Shown: positions 22,270-33,202 of the stretch, piece after piece
How the letters are laid out: each line of letters begins with the position of its first letter
How positions within the stretch are numbered: the stretch's first letter is position 1
Source of the DNA: Usnea hakonensis
Lineage: Eukaryota > Ascomycota > Lecanoromycetes > Lecanorales > Parmeliaceae
Length of the DNA stretch: 64,000 nucleotides
Assembly (NCBI GenBank): GCA_013423325.1
Contig: BLJB01000016.1
Span: 1 to 64,000 of the forward strand
Reading direction: 5' to 3'
Notes under the pieces: model-generated
The model's input: only the letters and a program-made list of their open reading frames with translations
Told to the model about the DNA's origin: nothing
The model's database searches: none
Translations under genes and position numbers: made by a program

Positions 22270-24745
22270 ATGCCTGCTGGTATGGCTTTCAACATGGGGA
22301 AATTGAGCATCTAGCTGATAGGGATCTTCAGGACCCTTCGAGCCAAGATGGCCACCTCGGTCGCCCCAAGAAGCCTTATTGAGCTCTCCGTCCGGCCGGC
22401 AGAAGATACGGGAACACCGCGATCGGACGTCTCCCTCCCCGTCGCCTCTCAAGAAGTCAACCTCTACAACAGTCCTGGGTGGAATGAGACGAAGGTTGGC
22501 GCCCTCCGATCTCCCTGGCAAAGATGGTGCAGAAGATGATGACGATGAAGAGATCCTGCAATTGAAGTTGGCCGCGATCAACGCGAAGCTCAAGCTGAAA
22601 CGACTACAGCAAGAAAAATGCAAATCCGGGGTATCCAATTCAGATTTCGTTTGTGACCATCGCGGAAGGGATGAAAATTCAAGAAAGGAGAACCTTCCGC
22701 CGTCATCTCAGAGTCGCGCGACTTGTGGAAAAGGGTCACTAATCCAGCCCAAGGCTGCCACAAAAGTTCAAATAGCGGTATCTCCGCAAAGAAAGCATGT
22801 CGCGGCTGAAGAAGCACATTCGCCGGGGAGAGTGTTACTGGGCATTGACAAGGGTTTGACGGGGAGAAACATCTCGTTGCGTCGTCCTCAGAGGGCAGAA
22901 GCGAAAGACGAGGATCCTTTTCGAAATGCAGCGCCATTTGGTAGTGCTCAAAAATACGTAGGACTTTCACGCAGCTCTACTGCCCCCACATTGGGTAAAT
23001 CCAACAGACCAAAGTCCTTTAGCGAGAAGATTGCGGAGACGAGGCAGCAAGACAAGGCCCGTAAAGAAAAGGCGGATCGACTGCATCGACAGAGAAGTGC
23101 AGGATTCGGGGTCCAGCAACAGGACATTGAAGCTTTCAAGATTGCTGCCGATAGTGTCGACCATGCCACTCAGCTTCAGTCAAAATACGACTCTAAGACC
23201 GCGAGTGGCGGATTTTCGAGAGACGAGGTGCTCAAAGCTGTGAATAAACCTAATGGAGGCTTGGTTCAACGAGGCAACGCCTGTGGCAGCATACGACGCC
23301 CCCACCCCCATAGCAAGTCTTCTAATACTAATTGGACCAATCCTAATGCGCCGCCTGAAATGTCGAAACCTTCTGAACCTACATCAAATGTTTCGAGGAA
23401 ACCGGCGCGGTCTCTATCACGGGAACTCAAAGCTTCAGATCGGATTTCAAGGGCATCAAGTCCAGAACCGTCAGCCTCTCACTTCGAGCCATTCTCGTCC
23501 CTTCACCTATCTAAGCGCCTTCTGCCTCACAATTTTTTGACCAGTACCTTTTCCGAGAAGCACATTTTCTTGCTCCCGTCGCTCCTTGCGGCCGTCAAGT
23601 CTCCAGACTTTTTATTCCCCGATGTGTCTGAGCCAGATCACGTAGTCCTCGCTATCATCGCCTCTAAATCATCGCCTCTAAACCATAAAAACTTTAACAA
23701 ATCCACAAGCGCAGATAGCACCTCCATTGCTGAAGCAGTTGCCAGCGAGCAGAATACAAATGGTAAATATATGGTCCTTACGCTGACCGACCTAAAATGG
23801 ACGGTAGACCTCTTTCTTTTCGCGACTGGCTACACAAGGTTTCGAAAGCTCACTCCTGGGACCATTGTTGCTCTGCTGAATCCTGAAATCATGCCACCAC
23901 CACCCGGTAGAGCGGACACTGGTCGCTTTAGTCTCAAACTTGCGTCCAGTGATGATACGGTCCTTGAGATAGGCACCAGCCGTGACCTCGGATGGTGCAA
24001 GAGCGCACGAAAAGATGGTAAGCAATGCGGAAGCTGGATCGACAAACGCCACACAGACTTCTGTGATTTTCACGTCGATGTCGTTGTTGAGCGTACGCGA
24101 CGAGGAAGAATGGAGGTGCAAGGAATGAGCGCGCCCTTTGCGCCTGGCGGAAGGCGAGGAGGGCGGACAGGGCATTTCGGCGACAGTAAACGAGGGCGGA
24201 AGCCCGCACGAGATGACGGACTTTCTAGGGAAGGTCCTCAGTACGATCGCGGTAGTGCATCCCGATACTTTGTCGGCCCCTCGATACCAGGGTTTAGCGC
24301 TGCTCAGCTATTAGATGTTGAGGGTGGGATTGAGCGGGGAGGTACTAAGGAGGAAAGGATACGCAAGCGACTGGCGGAGAAAGAGAAGGAAGAGGAGATC
24401 GCGAAGAGGCTAGGAGAAGGCGGCAATGGAGCAGGAAGCGAGTATCTGCGCTTGAGGACAGGAGGCGAGACATCGGCTAAAAACGTGGACTCCCAGTCCT
24501 CGACTCCTGTCGACGCAATATCGCTTGGGCTATTGGGAAACAATGCGAGGAACGTCCACCTGAGTCCCGTCAAGAAAAAAAGGAAACTCGACGCACGCAG
24601 CGTGGAAAGCCCCAGAAAGAAGACGCGATTTGTGACCGATCGGGGTATAAAAGAAGCTGGGCGGGAGAGCTTCGGCAGGGATACTGCTGTGGAAAATGCG
24701 GACGATGACGACGACGACGACGACGATGGATTAGAAGTTGTTTAA
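22270..24745 (+). CDS. mcm10: DNA replication factor Mcm10
   Basis: Two exons, 22270..22279 and 22332..24745, one 52-nt intron, 807 aa. Mcm10 is a nuclear DNA-binding factor needed for origin firing and CMG helicase activation. Exon 1 is only 10 nt (Met-Pro-Ala plus one base). Splicing gives MPAGPFEPRWPPRSPQEALL, avoiding an in-frame TAG at 22319, and WPPRSPQEALLSSPSG looks like a conserved fungal N-terminus. A coiled N-terminal helix (EEILQLKLAAINAKLKLKRL), a disordered linker, the OB fold (VLTLTDLKWTVDLFLFATGY, TIVALLNPEIMPPPPG), and a CCCH zinc finger (C559, then KQCGSW, DFCDFH) follow. The C-terminus is charged with NLS-like KKKRKLDAR and ends in a poly-Asp run. It is transcribed away from rnh202. 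Confidence 0.9.
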
Positions 24746-26213
24746 GCCATTTATGTCCAGTGCTCACAGGTGATAGAAGCCTTCTTCTTCAATATGTTGG
24801 GAGTCAAGCAGGCTAAATATTCCGCAGCAATTCATAACAGTAGCTATCCTTGTCACCCCCCCTGACTTTATGTTACTTCTTTACGAGCACGGCCATGCTG
24901 TGGCGTAGATGCTTTATGTTAGCTTTGCTGAAGGAGAACTTATGATTTAGGGCCCTTACTACTTCCTCGGCCGTGGCACCTCCTGTAGTTACGGCAGGAA
25001 ACTTTAATAAGTCCCATCCCTTACGATATCCTCAGTCTTCGGGCAGACTTGCCTGTGTTGGCACGGACTTTAAGAGTTGCGACTTGTCGTAATTACATTG
25101 GCATGAGAGCTAGATCCTGCACCTCAACGGCCCCTAGCACTATATTCAGGCGTGTGCTGTTGACAAAATGTATGCCCGGCGTGATGAAGGATTTCTTTGC
25201 ATTGACGTGCCCTGTCGCAGCAGAGTTGTTGATAAAAAGAAAGCTTGGGGTCAAGCCTTCAGCGGCGAGATCGAAGAGAGAGCCCCAGGCGTGGAAGATC
25301 ACGAGAATGCTTCCAAGATCTCCTTTAGCTGGCTCGTCAGCATCACAATGTCAAACCCTGTCCCGAGGACGGAGATACTAGCGACTCTAGCCCCCACCTC
25401 TCGTGTATCAACGCTTTGCCTCAAGGACACATAGTAGTGGAACATGGTCTTCCCAAGTCGTCTCCACCACCCGGAATCGAAATTAAGAGAACCGTTAGTG
25501 TTACTCGGAACGATGAGAGCTACTTTGCATTTACGTATCCCAGAACGAGTATGCTCGATCATAGAAACAGACACTGCTCTGAGAGCAAATGACGGTTACT
25601 CCATACTTCGGGCAATGGGACTTTACGCTTCCATTGTGCGACAGTGGAATCCAAGGCCTTTGCAAAGTACGGAAGAAAACGCATGGTCAAAGGCGTCTAT
25701 ATTAGAGATCCCTGTCCTAATTGATGCTTTGCCGTATAGAAGGGAAATGCAGGCTTCGTAAATATAATTACCTACATTGGATCGCGCAGTCGAAGCTATC
25801 ATCTTCATTTCAGCCTCCACACTTCGTGACATATATGAGCGAAGCAAATTGAGATGTCTTCCCTCTTCTTTCGGCACTTGAGACGAAATACGGCATCATA
25901 TCGCCTGTCTCTTCGCATTTCTACCTGGAAGTCAATATGTATTTCACATTGGCCATGACCAAAGCTTCAACTCACACGATATGCAGTGAAGACTCAAAGG
26001 GTCAGAAAACCCTTTGTCAACATTGACACTTACATTACCAAGTCCTACTCAAACTTGATGAGCTGCGCGAAACCTACTGGCTGGATTCACACAGCTGTTG
26101 CTGCAGAGGTTCAATAATACTACACACCAATATGTGTCGCGAAAGATTGTTTTCTTTATCCGGTATTGAAGCATTTGGACGGTCTACAAGTTCCTCGCAT
26201 TTTCCACGCCAGG
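24746..26213. other. Gene-poor convergent spacer
   Basis: About 1.5 kb between the end of mcm10 and the end of galactokinase. No intact gene is seen. The minus strand from about 25877 to 25060 carries stretches that look like decayed coding sequence (listed separately). No simple repeats were seen. Confidence 0.5.
25060..25877 (-). pseudogene. Possible decayed coding relic, weakly dehydrogenase-like
   Basis: On the minus strand, three open pieces in different frames (25877..25623, 25574..25299, 25302..25093) abut with stops and frame changes between them. The middle piece has KTMFHYYVSLRQ followed by GARVASISVLGTGFD, which resembles the segment after the active-site helix in fungal NAD(P)-binding short-chain dehydrogenases (YY, then ARVxSVLGxG). 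No cofactor-binding Gly-rich motif or catalytic YxxxK is seen, and no splice arrangement restores one frame. It could also be random. The family assignment is weak. Confidence 0.3.
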
Positions 26214-26285
26214 TCACGATAAGTCGATGCTGAGGCACGGTCAGTCAGGTGTAATCAAAACATCACGAACAGAAATAGAAGCAAC

Positions 26286-27806
26286 TTACATCATAGAGCC
26301 ATGTCCTGGCTCGCTCACCACCACTGCCTCTGCCAATTTCTCTTGCGTGATATTGGGCTCTCTTTTACGATAGTATGCCTTTTCCCACGCAGCCTTAATA
26401 TCTTCAATTCTATCCTTCGGCACCAAATGCACAGAACATCCACCCCAGCCTGCTCCCGTAACCCGGCCTCCATACGAGCCAGCCCCTCTCGCTATCTCGC
26501 ACATTTCATCGATCTCAGGACAGCTATGATCGTACACATCTCTACTGGATGTGTGACTTTCATTAAGTATGTCGCCCAGTTTTGGAAGCAGTACGGTATC
26601 GGCATCAGTGGGTGGACCTTTAAGTAACCGCTTGAAAGCCTGTACGCGAAGAGCCTCGGTGAAGACGTGCCGTGCTCGCGGGCCAAGATGAAAGCGCTCG
26701 GCACGGATGGGAAACTTGGTCATAAATCTCTGTTCAAGACTTTCGACTGACATAGATAGAGTCAAGGCAATCTCTTCGCGAGTATAGCCCTCGGAGTTGT
26801 CAAGAATCTTCTCTGTAAGCGAGAGCATCATTTTGATTTCCTCTTCAGCACTAGACCGTTGATCTGCTTTCTTGGAAGCATGGTAAGCGTTTTGGAACCC
26901 TCGAAGACTGCTGCCCAAAGGCCCAGAGTCATTATTGAGCTTCAATCCCAATCTAGCGGCTAGAACTTCTGCCGCAAGAGTGCATTCGACCACACGTAGA
27001 TTATACTGTTCAGGAGCCGCAATATGTTTATCTGCAGCGACAAAACTTTGAGCAATCATGAATGTGATTGGAGGGCCAGTCTTGGGAAAGGGTAGCGCCT
27101 CAGCATACAGCTCCGGCGAGAACGAGATGCTGACTGCATCACCTTGAACGGAAAATACAGACGCTGCTTGATCCATGCCTCCAGAATTGACTCCTACAGA
27201 CCGCTCTGATACAATGGCAAGCTCTACCAGTTCCTTTTTCGGGACCTTGTTTGAGCCGTTCGCCCGCATTGTAGCTAAAGCGCTTGCGCAGACGAAGGCA
27301 GCGCTACTTGACAGCCCACCGCCAGCTGGGACAGTGCCGTCGACAAGAACTTCCATACCGCATGAAGAGAAGCCCGGGTTTTCCTTTCGAAGAAAGTCCA
27401 TGGCGCCGCTAAACCCAGCTTTAAAGTAATTTGTCCACTGAAGCGTGGAAGCATCGATCTCCACATTCCCATTCGTGGGGACCGAGAAAGCGCCCGATTT
27501 GAACTTGAGAAAGTTGAGATTCGCAACTTGAACTTTCACTTCTTCTTCGCCATCTTTTGATACTGGGAACACTGCAACAAGTACGTCTGCGGCTATGGCC
27601 ATCGGAAGTACCTCATAGAGCGAATAGTCAATGTGTTCTCCGATGAGATTGACGCGGCCAGGGCTGCGAGCAATAAATAGAGGAAACCGCCCATACAGCT
27701 CTGAGAATCGGGTTTGAAGATTTTTAAATCGTGCCCGTTGAATTTCGAGAGCATCATCTGTGTACAAATCTTGCAGCTCTCTAATCACGGGGACGGGCTC
27801 GTTCAT
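26286..27806 (-). CDS. gal1: Galactokinase
   Basis: Single long exon, 506 aa, starting at the ATG at 27806 (MNEPVPVIRELQDLY); the open frame extends upstream only to a TTG. The enzyme phosphorylates galactose at C1 with ATP, the first step of the Leloir pathway, in the cytosol. Visible: galactokinase signature RSPGRVNLIGEHIDYSLYEV, GHMP ATP-binding GGGLSSSAAFVCA, and C-terminal GRVTGAGWGGCSVHLV. The length matches fungal Gal1 proteins. The stop TAA lies inside a consensus donor (GTAAGT at 26289 reading down). Splicing to a TCAG at 26230 would replace the final Met with IIDLS and stop at 26214, also an acceptable C-terminus, so the true 3' end is uncertain. It lies head-to-tail with the TFIIIC subunit gene upstream. 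Confidence 0.93.
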   Translation of the reverse strand: MNEPVPVIRELQDLYTDDALEIQRARFKNLQTRFSELYGRFPLFIARSPGRVNLIGEHIDYSLYEVLPMAIAADVLVAVFPVSKDGEEEVKVQVANLNFLKFKSGAFSVPTNGNVEIDASTLQWTNYFKAGFSGAMDFLRKENPGFSSCGMEVLVDGTVPAGGGLSSSAAFVCASALATMRANGSNKVPKKELVELAIVSERSVGVNSGGMDQAASVFSVQGDAVSISFSPELYAEALPFPKTGPPITFMIAQSFVAADKHIAAPEQYNLRVVECTLAAEVLAARLGLKLNNDSGPLGSSLRGFQNAYHASKKADQRSSAEEEIKMMLSLTEKILDNSEGYTREEIALTLSMSVESLEQRFMTKFPIRAERFHLGPRARHVFTEALRVQAFKRLLKGPPTDADTVLLPKLGDILNESHTSSRDVYDHSCPEIDEMCEIARGAGSYGGRVTGAGWGGCSVHLVPKDRIEDIKAAWEKAYYRKREPNITQEKLAEAVVVSEPGHGSMM

Positions 27807-28327
27807 GGTATTTTCACAAGGATTAGACAAACCCTTGAAGGGACAAGGTCGGGATCAGTAAATTCAGCAGGTTGGTGACTATGTTTGCCGTACCCCAAAC
27901 ATTCGATAAGCCGGCTCGCCTTAGCACTTTGGTTTAGATGTGTGTAAACAAGTAAAGTACTGGACGGAACCTCAGAAGCCAATCGAAATTAATTATGTAT
28001 TTGCTGTAAATCAACGCTTAAGTATTTTCAGACTGGGAAAATCGTTGAAGTGCATTGATTTGTGGAAGATACCTAAGACCGATTTCCCCACACTATTAAT
28101 ACACTATATTGGCGCTAGTAAAGTATTCTCGCTTTTCAATACTCCCCTCGCTCGTCCCTTTCCACTACCACGAACAATGTGACGAGTCAGGCCGACCTTT
28201 TTCTTGCTCTGCTTGGCTCAACATAATGGAAACTGCATGTCTCATGGAATCATTGGCAGGCAAAGAGATCCTTAAACCTCTATCGTTGCGTGTGTACCGA
28301 TTTACCTTTCGTTGTTACAAACCCGTT
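27807..28327. promoter_or_regulatory. gal1 upstream region
   Basis: About 520 bp between the gal1 start and the end of the TFIIIC subunit gene, both on the minus strand. It should hold the gal1 promoter and the 3' UTR of the upstream gene. I see no CGG-spaced Gal4-type site or other clear element. Confidence 0.4.
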
Positions 28328-30731
28328 CTAAAGGGCCATGTCCTGAATTCTGACTAAACCGCTACCCCAACCAACGGCCAACCATCCTCCACACCCAGTG
28401 TTGTTTGGGTTCCATCCCAAAGCCGTCACAGCGGTCTCCTCTTCGTAAATCGTACTCCTAGCCACGCTGTCCTTAGCTTTCCCCCCAGATTTACCGAAAT
28501 CCACTTTTTCTCCCTTGAAACCTTCCGTAACACGACTCATACCCTGGCGTGGGCCGTTATTCCCTGTTTTCCTGACCCGTTCTTGCTTGAAGACAAGTTG
28601 CTGGTAGCCAGCGCTTTTTCTGCCAAGCGCTTTCCTCATCGGGTTCAAGACAACAACACCTCCATCAGCTCCACCTATAGCGATCGAAGAATGACATCTC
28701 CCCACATCTACTATTCCTTGACCAGGGCCAGGCGCGCTTCCCAGCTTTCCGCAGGCTAAGCTAGAATAGAAAGCACGCAGACCCCACAAGCGTAAGGTTT
28801 CCGATGTTTCCTCTGGAGCGACCACTGAAAGAAGACTGTCACAATACGCGAGACTTGATGGCGGCGTACGCGTGCGTATGGAAAGGACGTAATCCGTTGT
28901 AGGAGCACGAAGAGAGGTTAGGCGAAGATGGCCGGAGAGCGAGGATGAGATCAGGAGGTCGGGATGAGTGGGGTAGGCAGATGTGAGCGACAATATGTAG
29001 CTCGAGTGTAGTTGAAGAGAAAGCCAAGGCTTGATGGCCAAAGGTGTTGTCATGTCTACTATGTCGTATCTATCTGGGGATAGGAGGCTTGGACTTGAGA
29101 TTCCCCCATCGGATGCGTTAGCCGCTTTACAAAAGCTGTTGGACTCAGCTGTAGCAGGAGTAGGAGACCATGTGTCACGTGGTGCCGAGTCTTTAGAGTG
29201 TGAGTTAGGTACCGATGAACGGGACGTTGGGGGGTAGATGTTGAAGACCCCAAGGGCGCCATTGGAATACCCGATAGCAATATCTGTGGCCGAAAGCCAG
29301 CTCAGACTCGTGGCTACCGGTCTGATGTCTCCTTGTTCTGTGTTTGCATGAGGTAGAAGTCCAGAGCTGGCTGTGAACGCTGCAGACTCGACCTGCACTG
29401 GGTTTGTTCCAAAGGTTGGTAGCCATTTTACGTACTGAAAGCGATCAACAATGGCGAAGCTTACAGTAGCTAGTCTCAACACTGTGCCTCTTTTCGACCT
29501 GGACGTCTAAGATCCTGGCACAACCGTCCCCCCAAATACCGGCGAGCAAGCCAATAGGGATCCTGCCAAAAGCGTCTTCGTCCCTCTTATCCCGGGGTAC
29601 AGGGCACCATTTAAGCTGAGTAATTTCTCCCCATTGGGTACATAACACCACTTTGAGATCAGGGGGGCGGGTGGAACCCGTGGAATTATTCGAGGCGCTG
29701 AATGCCCAGATCTGGATACTCGAAGGAGCAGGACACGAGGGTGTGAATGCTGGAGCTTCAATTGGCGTTACAGAGTGATCGGAGGTTGAAGCCGTAGCAA
29801 CGGCCAATGCGATATACTGGGCTTCACCGTTATCATTTGGCGCCCAATCTAAACATCTTACCCGTGTACCAACGTTGAGCATCCAGCCAACTCTCGGTCT
29901 CTTGCCGCTCCTAGAATCTGCGTGAACGCGTTCAGACGACCCGGAAGCGGGCTGCCAAGCTTCCTCAAGGTCTAGTGTTTGCCAAAGTGACAAATTAAAT
30001 ACCTTCTGTCTTCCGTATGGCCCCATGAGTAAACTGTGACTACTTTGCGGAGGTACAGGCTTGTAAGCTAGACCCTCTTCCAAGCTCAGCGTTCGAAGAT
30101 TTTGGCTCGCAGCAAATAGCTCTCGACCTCCTTGTACGTAATACCAGTCCCAGCCCACCGTTGCTTCCATCTGGCGCTTGTCTTCCGTGTGCGAAACTTG
30201 ATGGCACATGTTTTCGCTGCGGGGTAGAGTGGGATCAGCAGCCCATTGGTCTCTTGACCTGACAATATGCAAACGGTCTTCGACGCCTGAGCCCGAAAAG
30301 AATCTTATACGGCTTCGTTCAGGGTCGGCTTTCGTAGGGTTCTCAAGCATGCCTCGAGAATGAACATTGGCATCTTGATTGGAAGCATGATCCTTTGGCT
30401 TCCGCTTACGGGCTTTGGGAGCACCTCGAGTGCCAGGTTCATCTGGATCCGAGCTTGCATACAGGAGGGCATCCTCGTACTCTTCCTCTGGTGTCAGGAT
30501 CGCAGAGCCATCAGAAACGTCATCGGCGAGAGTCTCCTCGTCATCATTCCGGTCTGCATGGTTCTCTGGGAAGTCATCATCATTTCTTGAGTCTTGTAAG
30601 CGCTGTAAGACTTTAACTTCTGGTTCAGAATCCGAATCGAAGATATCGAGACTTTCAAACACATCAACGTTATATTTCTTGTTAGGAACTCGCTGTCGGC
30701 CAGATTTTCGGACGGAATTAGCTTGAGCCAT
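28328..30731 (-). CDS. TFIIIC WD-repeat subunit (Tfc6/Sfc6-like)
   Basis: Two exons on the minus strand, 30731..29481 and 29434..28328, one 46-nt intron, 785 aa. TFIIIC recruits RNA polymerase III to tRNA genes by binding the B box; this subunit carries WD40 repeats. The N-terminus is basic then acidic (SGRQRVPNKKYNVD, D/E-rich), as in the family. WD-like blades include VRCLDWAPNDNGEAQYIALAVA, IQIWAF, EITQLKWCPVP, GLLAGIWGDGCARILDV, then ATSLSWLSATDIAIGYSNGALGVFNI and WLAVGWGSGLVRIQDMAL. The intron donor is GTTGAG, weaker than usual; reading through it stops within a few codons, and splicing joins ARILDVQVEKRHS to YVKWLPTF in frame. It is divergent from the RINGv gene. Confidence 0.82.
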
Positions 30732-31155
30732 AGCTTGAATGCAGTATTCTAGCTCATCACGAAGCGCGCACTCCCTTGCATTAGCATTGTGAGCTTAGGT
30801 GCGTTCTAGTATACGACTTGAGCTTCGATGTCGACCAATAGACACTCTGTTCAGTAGCAACAACAAAGCGTGACTCGAGCTTGAGGCACTTATGTGTCGC
30901 GCTCACAGTCTGATTAAGTACATAGTCGCGAGCACGCGGCCTTCGAGTTTTTCCTCTCACCGATCAGGGTTTAAATCAACACGTGAGTCACGTGTGTGGC
31001 TAGAGTCATCAGCCACAATTATGATTAACCACCTCAGTCACCAGGCACCCTTTCCGTCATCATCCAATTACTGCTCATTCGTCTTTTTCAACAGTCAACC
31101 GTGCTCATTCATTTGATATTCTTCCTGATCGCTCTGACGTCTCTTCCGACTCATC
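30732..31155. promoter_or_regulatory. Divergent promoter (TFIIIC subunit / RINGv)
   Basis: 424 bp between outward-facing starts. It contains the 15-bp composite at 30980-30994 described separately. No other clear element was seen. Confidence 0.5.
30980..30994. promoter_or_regulatory. Double E-box over an AP-1/Gcn4 core
   Basis: CACGTG occurs at 30980-30985 and again at 30989-30994, overlapping TGAGTCA at 30984-30990. The whole 15 bp is a palindrome except for its central base. CACGTG is bound by bHLH factors (GTCACGTG is a Cbf1-type site), and TGAGTCA by bZIP factors. It is 162 bp upstream of the RINGv ATG and 249 bp upstream of the TFIIIC-subunit ATG. Confidence 0.6.
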
Positions 31156-32815
31156 ATGACCTCTCTACCTCCTCAACGTCAACAATCCTCCCAAAATCGC
31201 CAATCGTCGCCTGAAACATCATCCTCAGGACAACCCCGAAAGTCAAGCCTACCACAATCTACGACTTCGGAAGATTCGCAGACTGTTCTATTAAGCCATC
31301 CTTCCTCATCGGAATTCTCTCCCAAACCAGAGGCACAGCCCAAGAAAAAGGCGAGGCCAGAATTACGAAGGGCCGAATCAATGAAGGAACCTCGAAAATG
31401 CTGGATATGCTTTGCCGACGAGACCGAAGATACTCCAACTTCTTCTGAGTGGCGGTCGCCCTGTCCATGCTCTTTGACAGCTCATGAGGCATGCCTCTTG
31501 GACTACGTGGCGGACCTGGAAGCCCCGCAAAACAGGAAGAGCTCTGGCCCTCCGAAGATAGAATGCCCGCAGTGCAAAGCCAAGATTACGATAGCTCGGC
31601 CTCGCAGTCTAGTTGTCGAAGGTGTGCGAGCAGTGCAACGCGCTACAGCACGATTCATTTTACCCTTCACATTCGTTACCTTGTACGTACATCTCGAGCT
31701 AGTTGGGGCATAAAAGCTCCAGGCACCCCTTCAAGCTGTCTCTTCACTCGACTTTGTATCAAAAGAATAAAGCTGACTATAACATCAGGGCTGGGACTGT
31801 AGTCACAGGGTGTTGGATGCACGGGTTTAGCACTATCTATCTCTTGTTTGGCCCGGAGGACGCTGAACGTTTATTGGGGATCGACAACAACGCCGGGATC
31901 AACAGCAAGTGGGCCCTCGGCTTGCCTTTGATTCCTCTGGCACTCATAGCCGCAAGGACCAGATATGCTGACAACCTCCTACCTATCTTGCCAATATTTT
32001 ACTTTGCGTCAACGGGCCCGCAACGAGATGGCCCACTTTGGCCGCCAAGTGCTTCAATGACCGTAGCCATCTTACCCTATATTCGTGCGGCGTACAATGA
32101 GTTTTACGACAGAGTATGTGCGCCAAGGGAAAAGGCTTGGATCAAGCAGATCCAGCCACGAGCTGGTGATGATCAAGAAGGACATGAAGAGCGTGAACAA
32201 CATCAAGATCAAGCAAATGAATTTGAGGACGGTATGGACATTGGCCTTGATCTACAGGTCGAGATTGTTGAAGATAGGGAAGGACACGAAGATGAACAGC
32301 CACCAGGTAACGCTCCGGAGGAGCAAGGGCGAGCCAATCGAGGCCAGGACCAAGTTCGAGACCAGCCTCCAGGAGTAAACCAGGCTCATGTCCCAAATTT
32401 GAATCCCCATTTACACCAAAATCCTCATCCTCAACATCAGCCTCATCATCATGATCATCCAATCCATCACCAAAATCAGAATGGGGTACAAGGTCTCGTC
32501 CTCAATAATTTCTTCTCTTTACCCCAAACCATCATGGGTGCTCTACTCTTCCCCAGTATCTCTGCGGCTGTGGGCGCTTTGCTTCAAGTAACACTGCCTC
32601 GGTCTTGGACCACAGCCCCGAGCCGCTGGGATCGTCATCCAGCTGGTTTCTTGCAGTCTCGTTTTGGGAGGAGCATCGTCGGAGGCTGTTTGTTCGTTGT
32701 GCTGAAGGATACGCTTATGCTATACTCGCGGTATAGATTGGCTCAGGATCACAAGAAGAGAAGAGTCGTCGACTATGATGCGAAGAAAGAGAAGAAAGCC
32801 ACTTCCACTCAGTGA
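31156..32815 (+). CDS. RINGv (MARCH-type) membrane E3 ubiquitin ligase
   Basis: Two exons, 31156..31682 and 31789..32815, one 106-nt intron, 517 aa. A C4HC3 RING-variant domain spans about residues 82-142: CWICF, then CPCSLTAHEACLLDY, then IECPQCKAKI, the arrangement that recruits E2 enzymes in MARCH/Doa10-type ligases. Hydrophobic stretches follow (RFILPFTFVTLAGTVVTGCW across the splice, WALGLPLIPLALIAA, LLFPSISAAVGALLQV), so it is probably an integral membrane ligase; it resembles the mitochondrial/ER MARCH5-like group in fungi, which is inference. A His/Gln/Asn-rich loop (HLHQNPHPQHQPHHHDHP) near residue 390 is unusual. The N-terminal ~75 residues are Ser/Gln-rich and disordered. Confidence 0.85.
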
Positions 32816-33202
32816 TAACGATGTTAATTGGGGTTGCATCGGCACAGGCGCTCAATTGGCAACGAGGATAGACATGCATATCACTTCTTTGAAAGTGACG
32901 TGCATAATAGCAGTTTCGACTCACCTCTATCAATGGCATTTTGTAGCACACATTCGCATCAAACCCTGCCCTTTCTAGGTTAGCCTCTTTAGACGCTCAT
33001 CTGATTTTAGCGCAATTAACTTCATACCGTACTGTACTTCAGCTGTAGAAGAAAACAAACCGCCTCTAGAAATTAATAGTCTACGGCAACGATCATGTGA
33101 TTTTCGAATACGGTGCATCCTTCCTTTAAAACCTTTCGCAACAAGCACATGCGCTAATGGCTACACCCAATGTCTGTAAGACATTTGCGCTGGAGGCATA
33201 AG
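32816..33202. other. Intergenic spacer (RINGv / acid phosphatase)
   Basis: About 387 bp between two genes on the plus strand. It holds the 3' UTR of the first and the promoter of the second. I see no distinct element. Confidence 0.45.

Noticed and set aside
31491..31802. 103-codon plus-strand frame in the RINGv gene
   Set aside because: Off-frame overlap of exon 1 and the intron of the RINGv gene.
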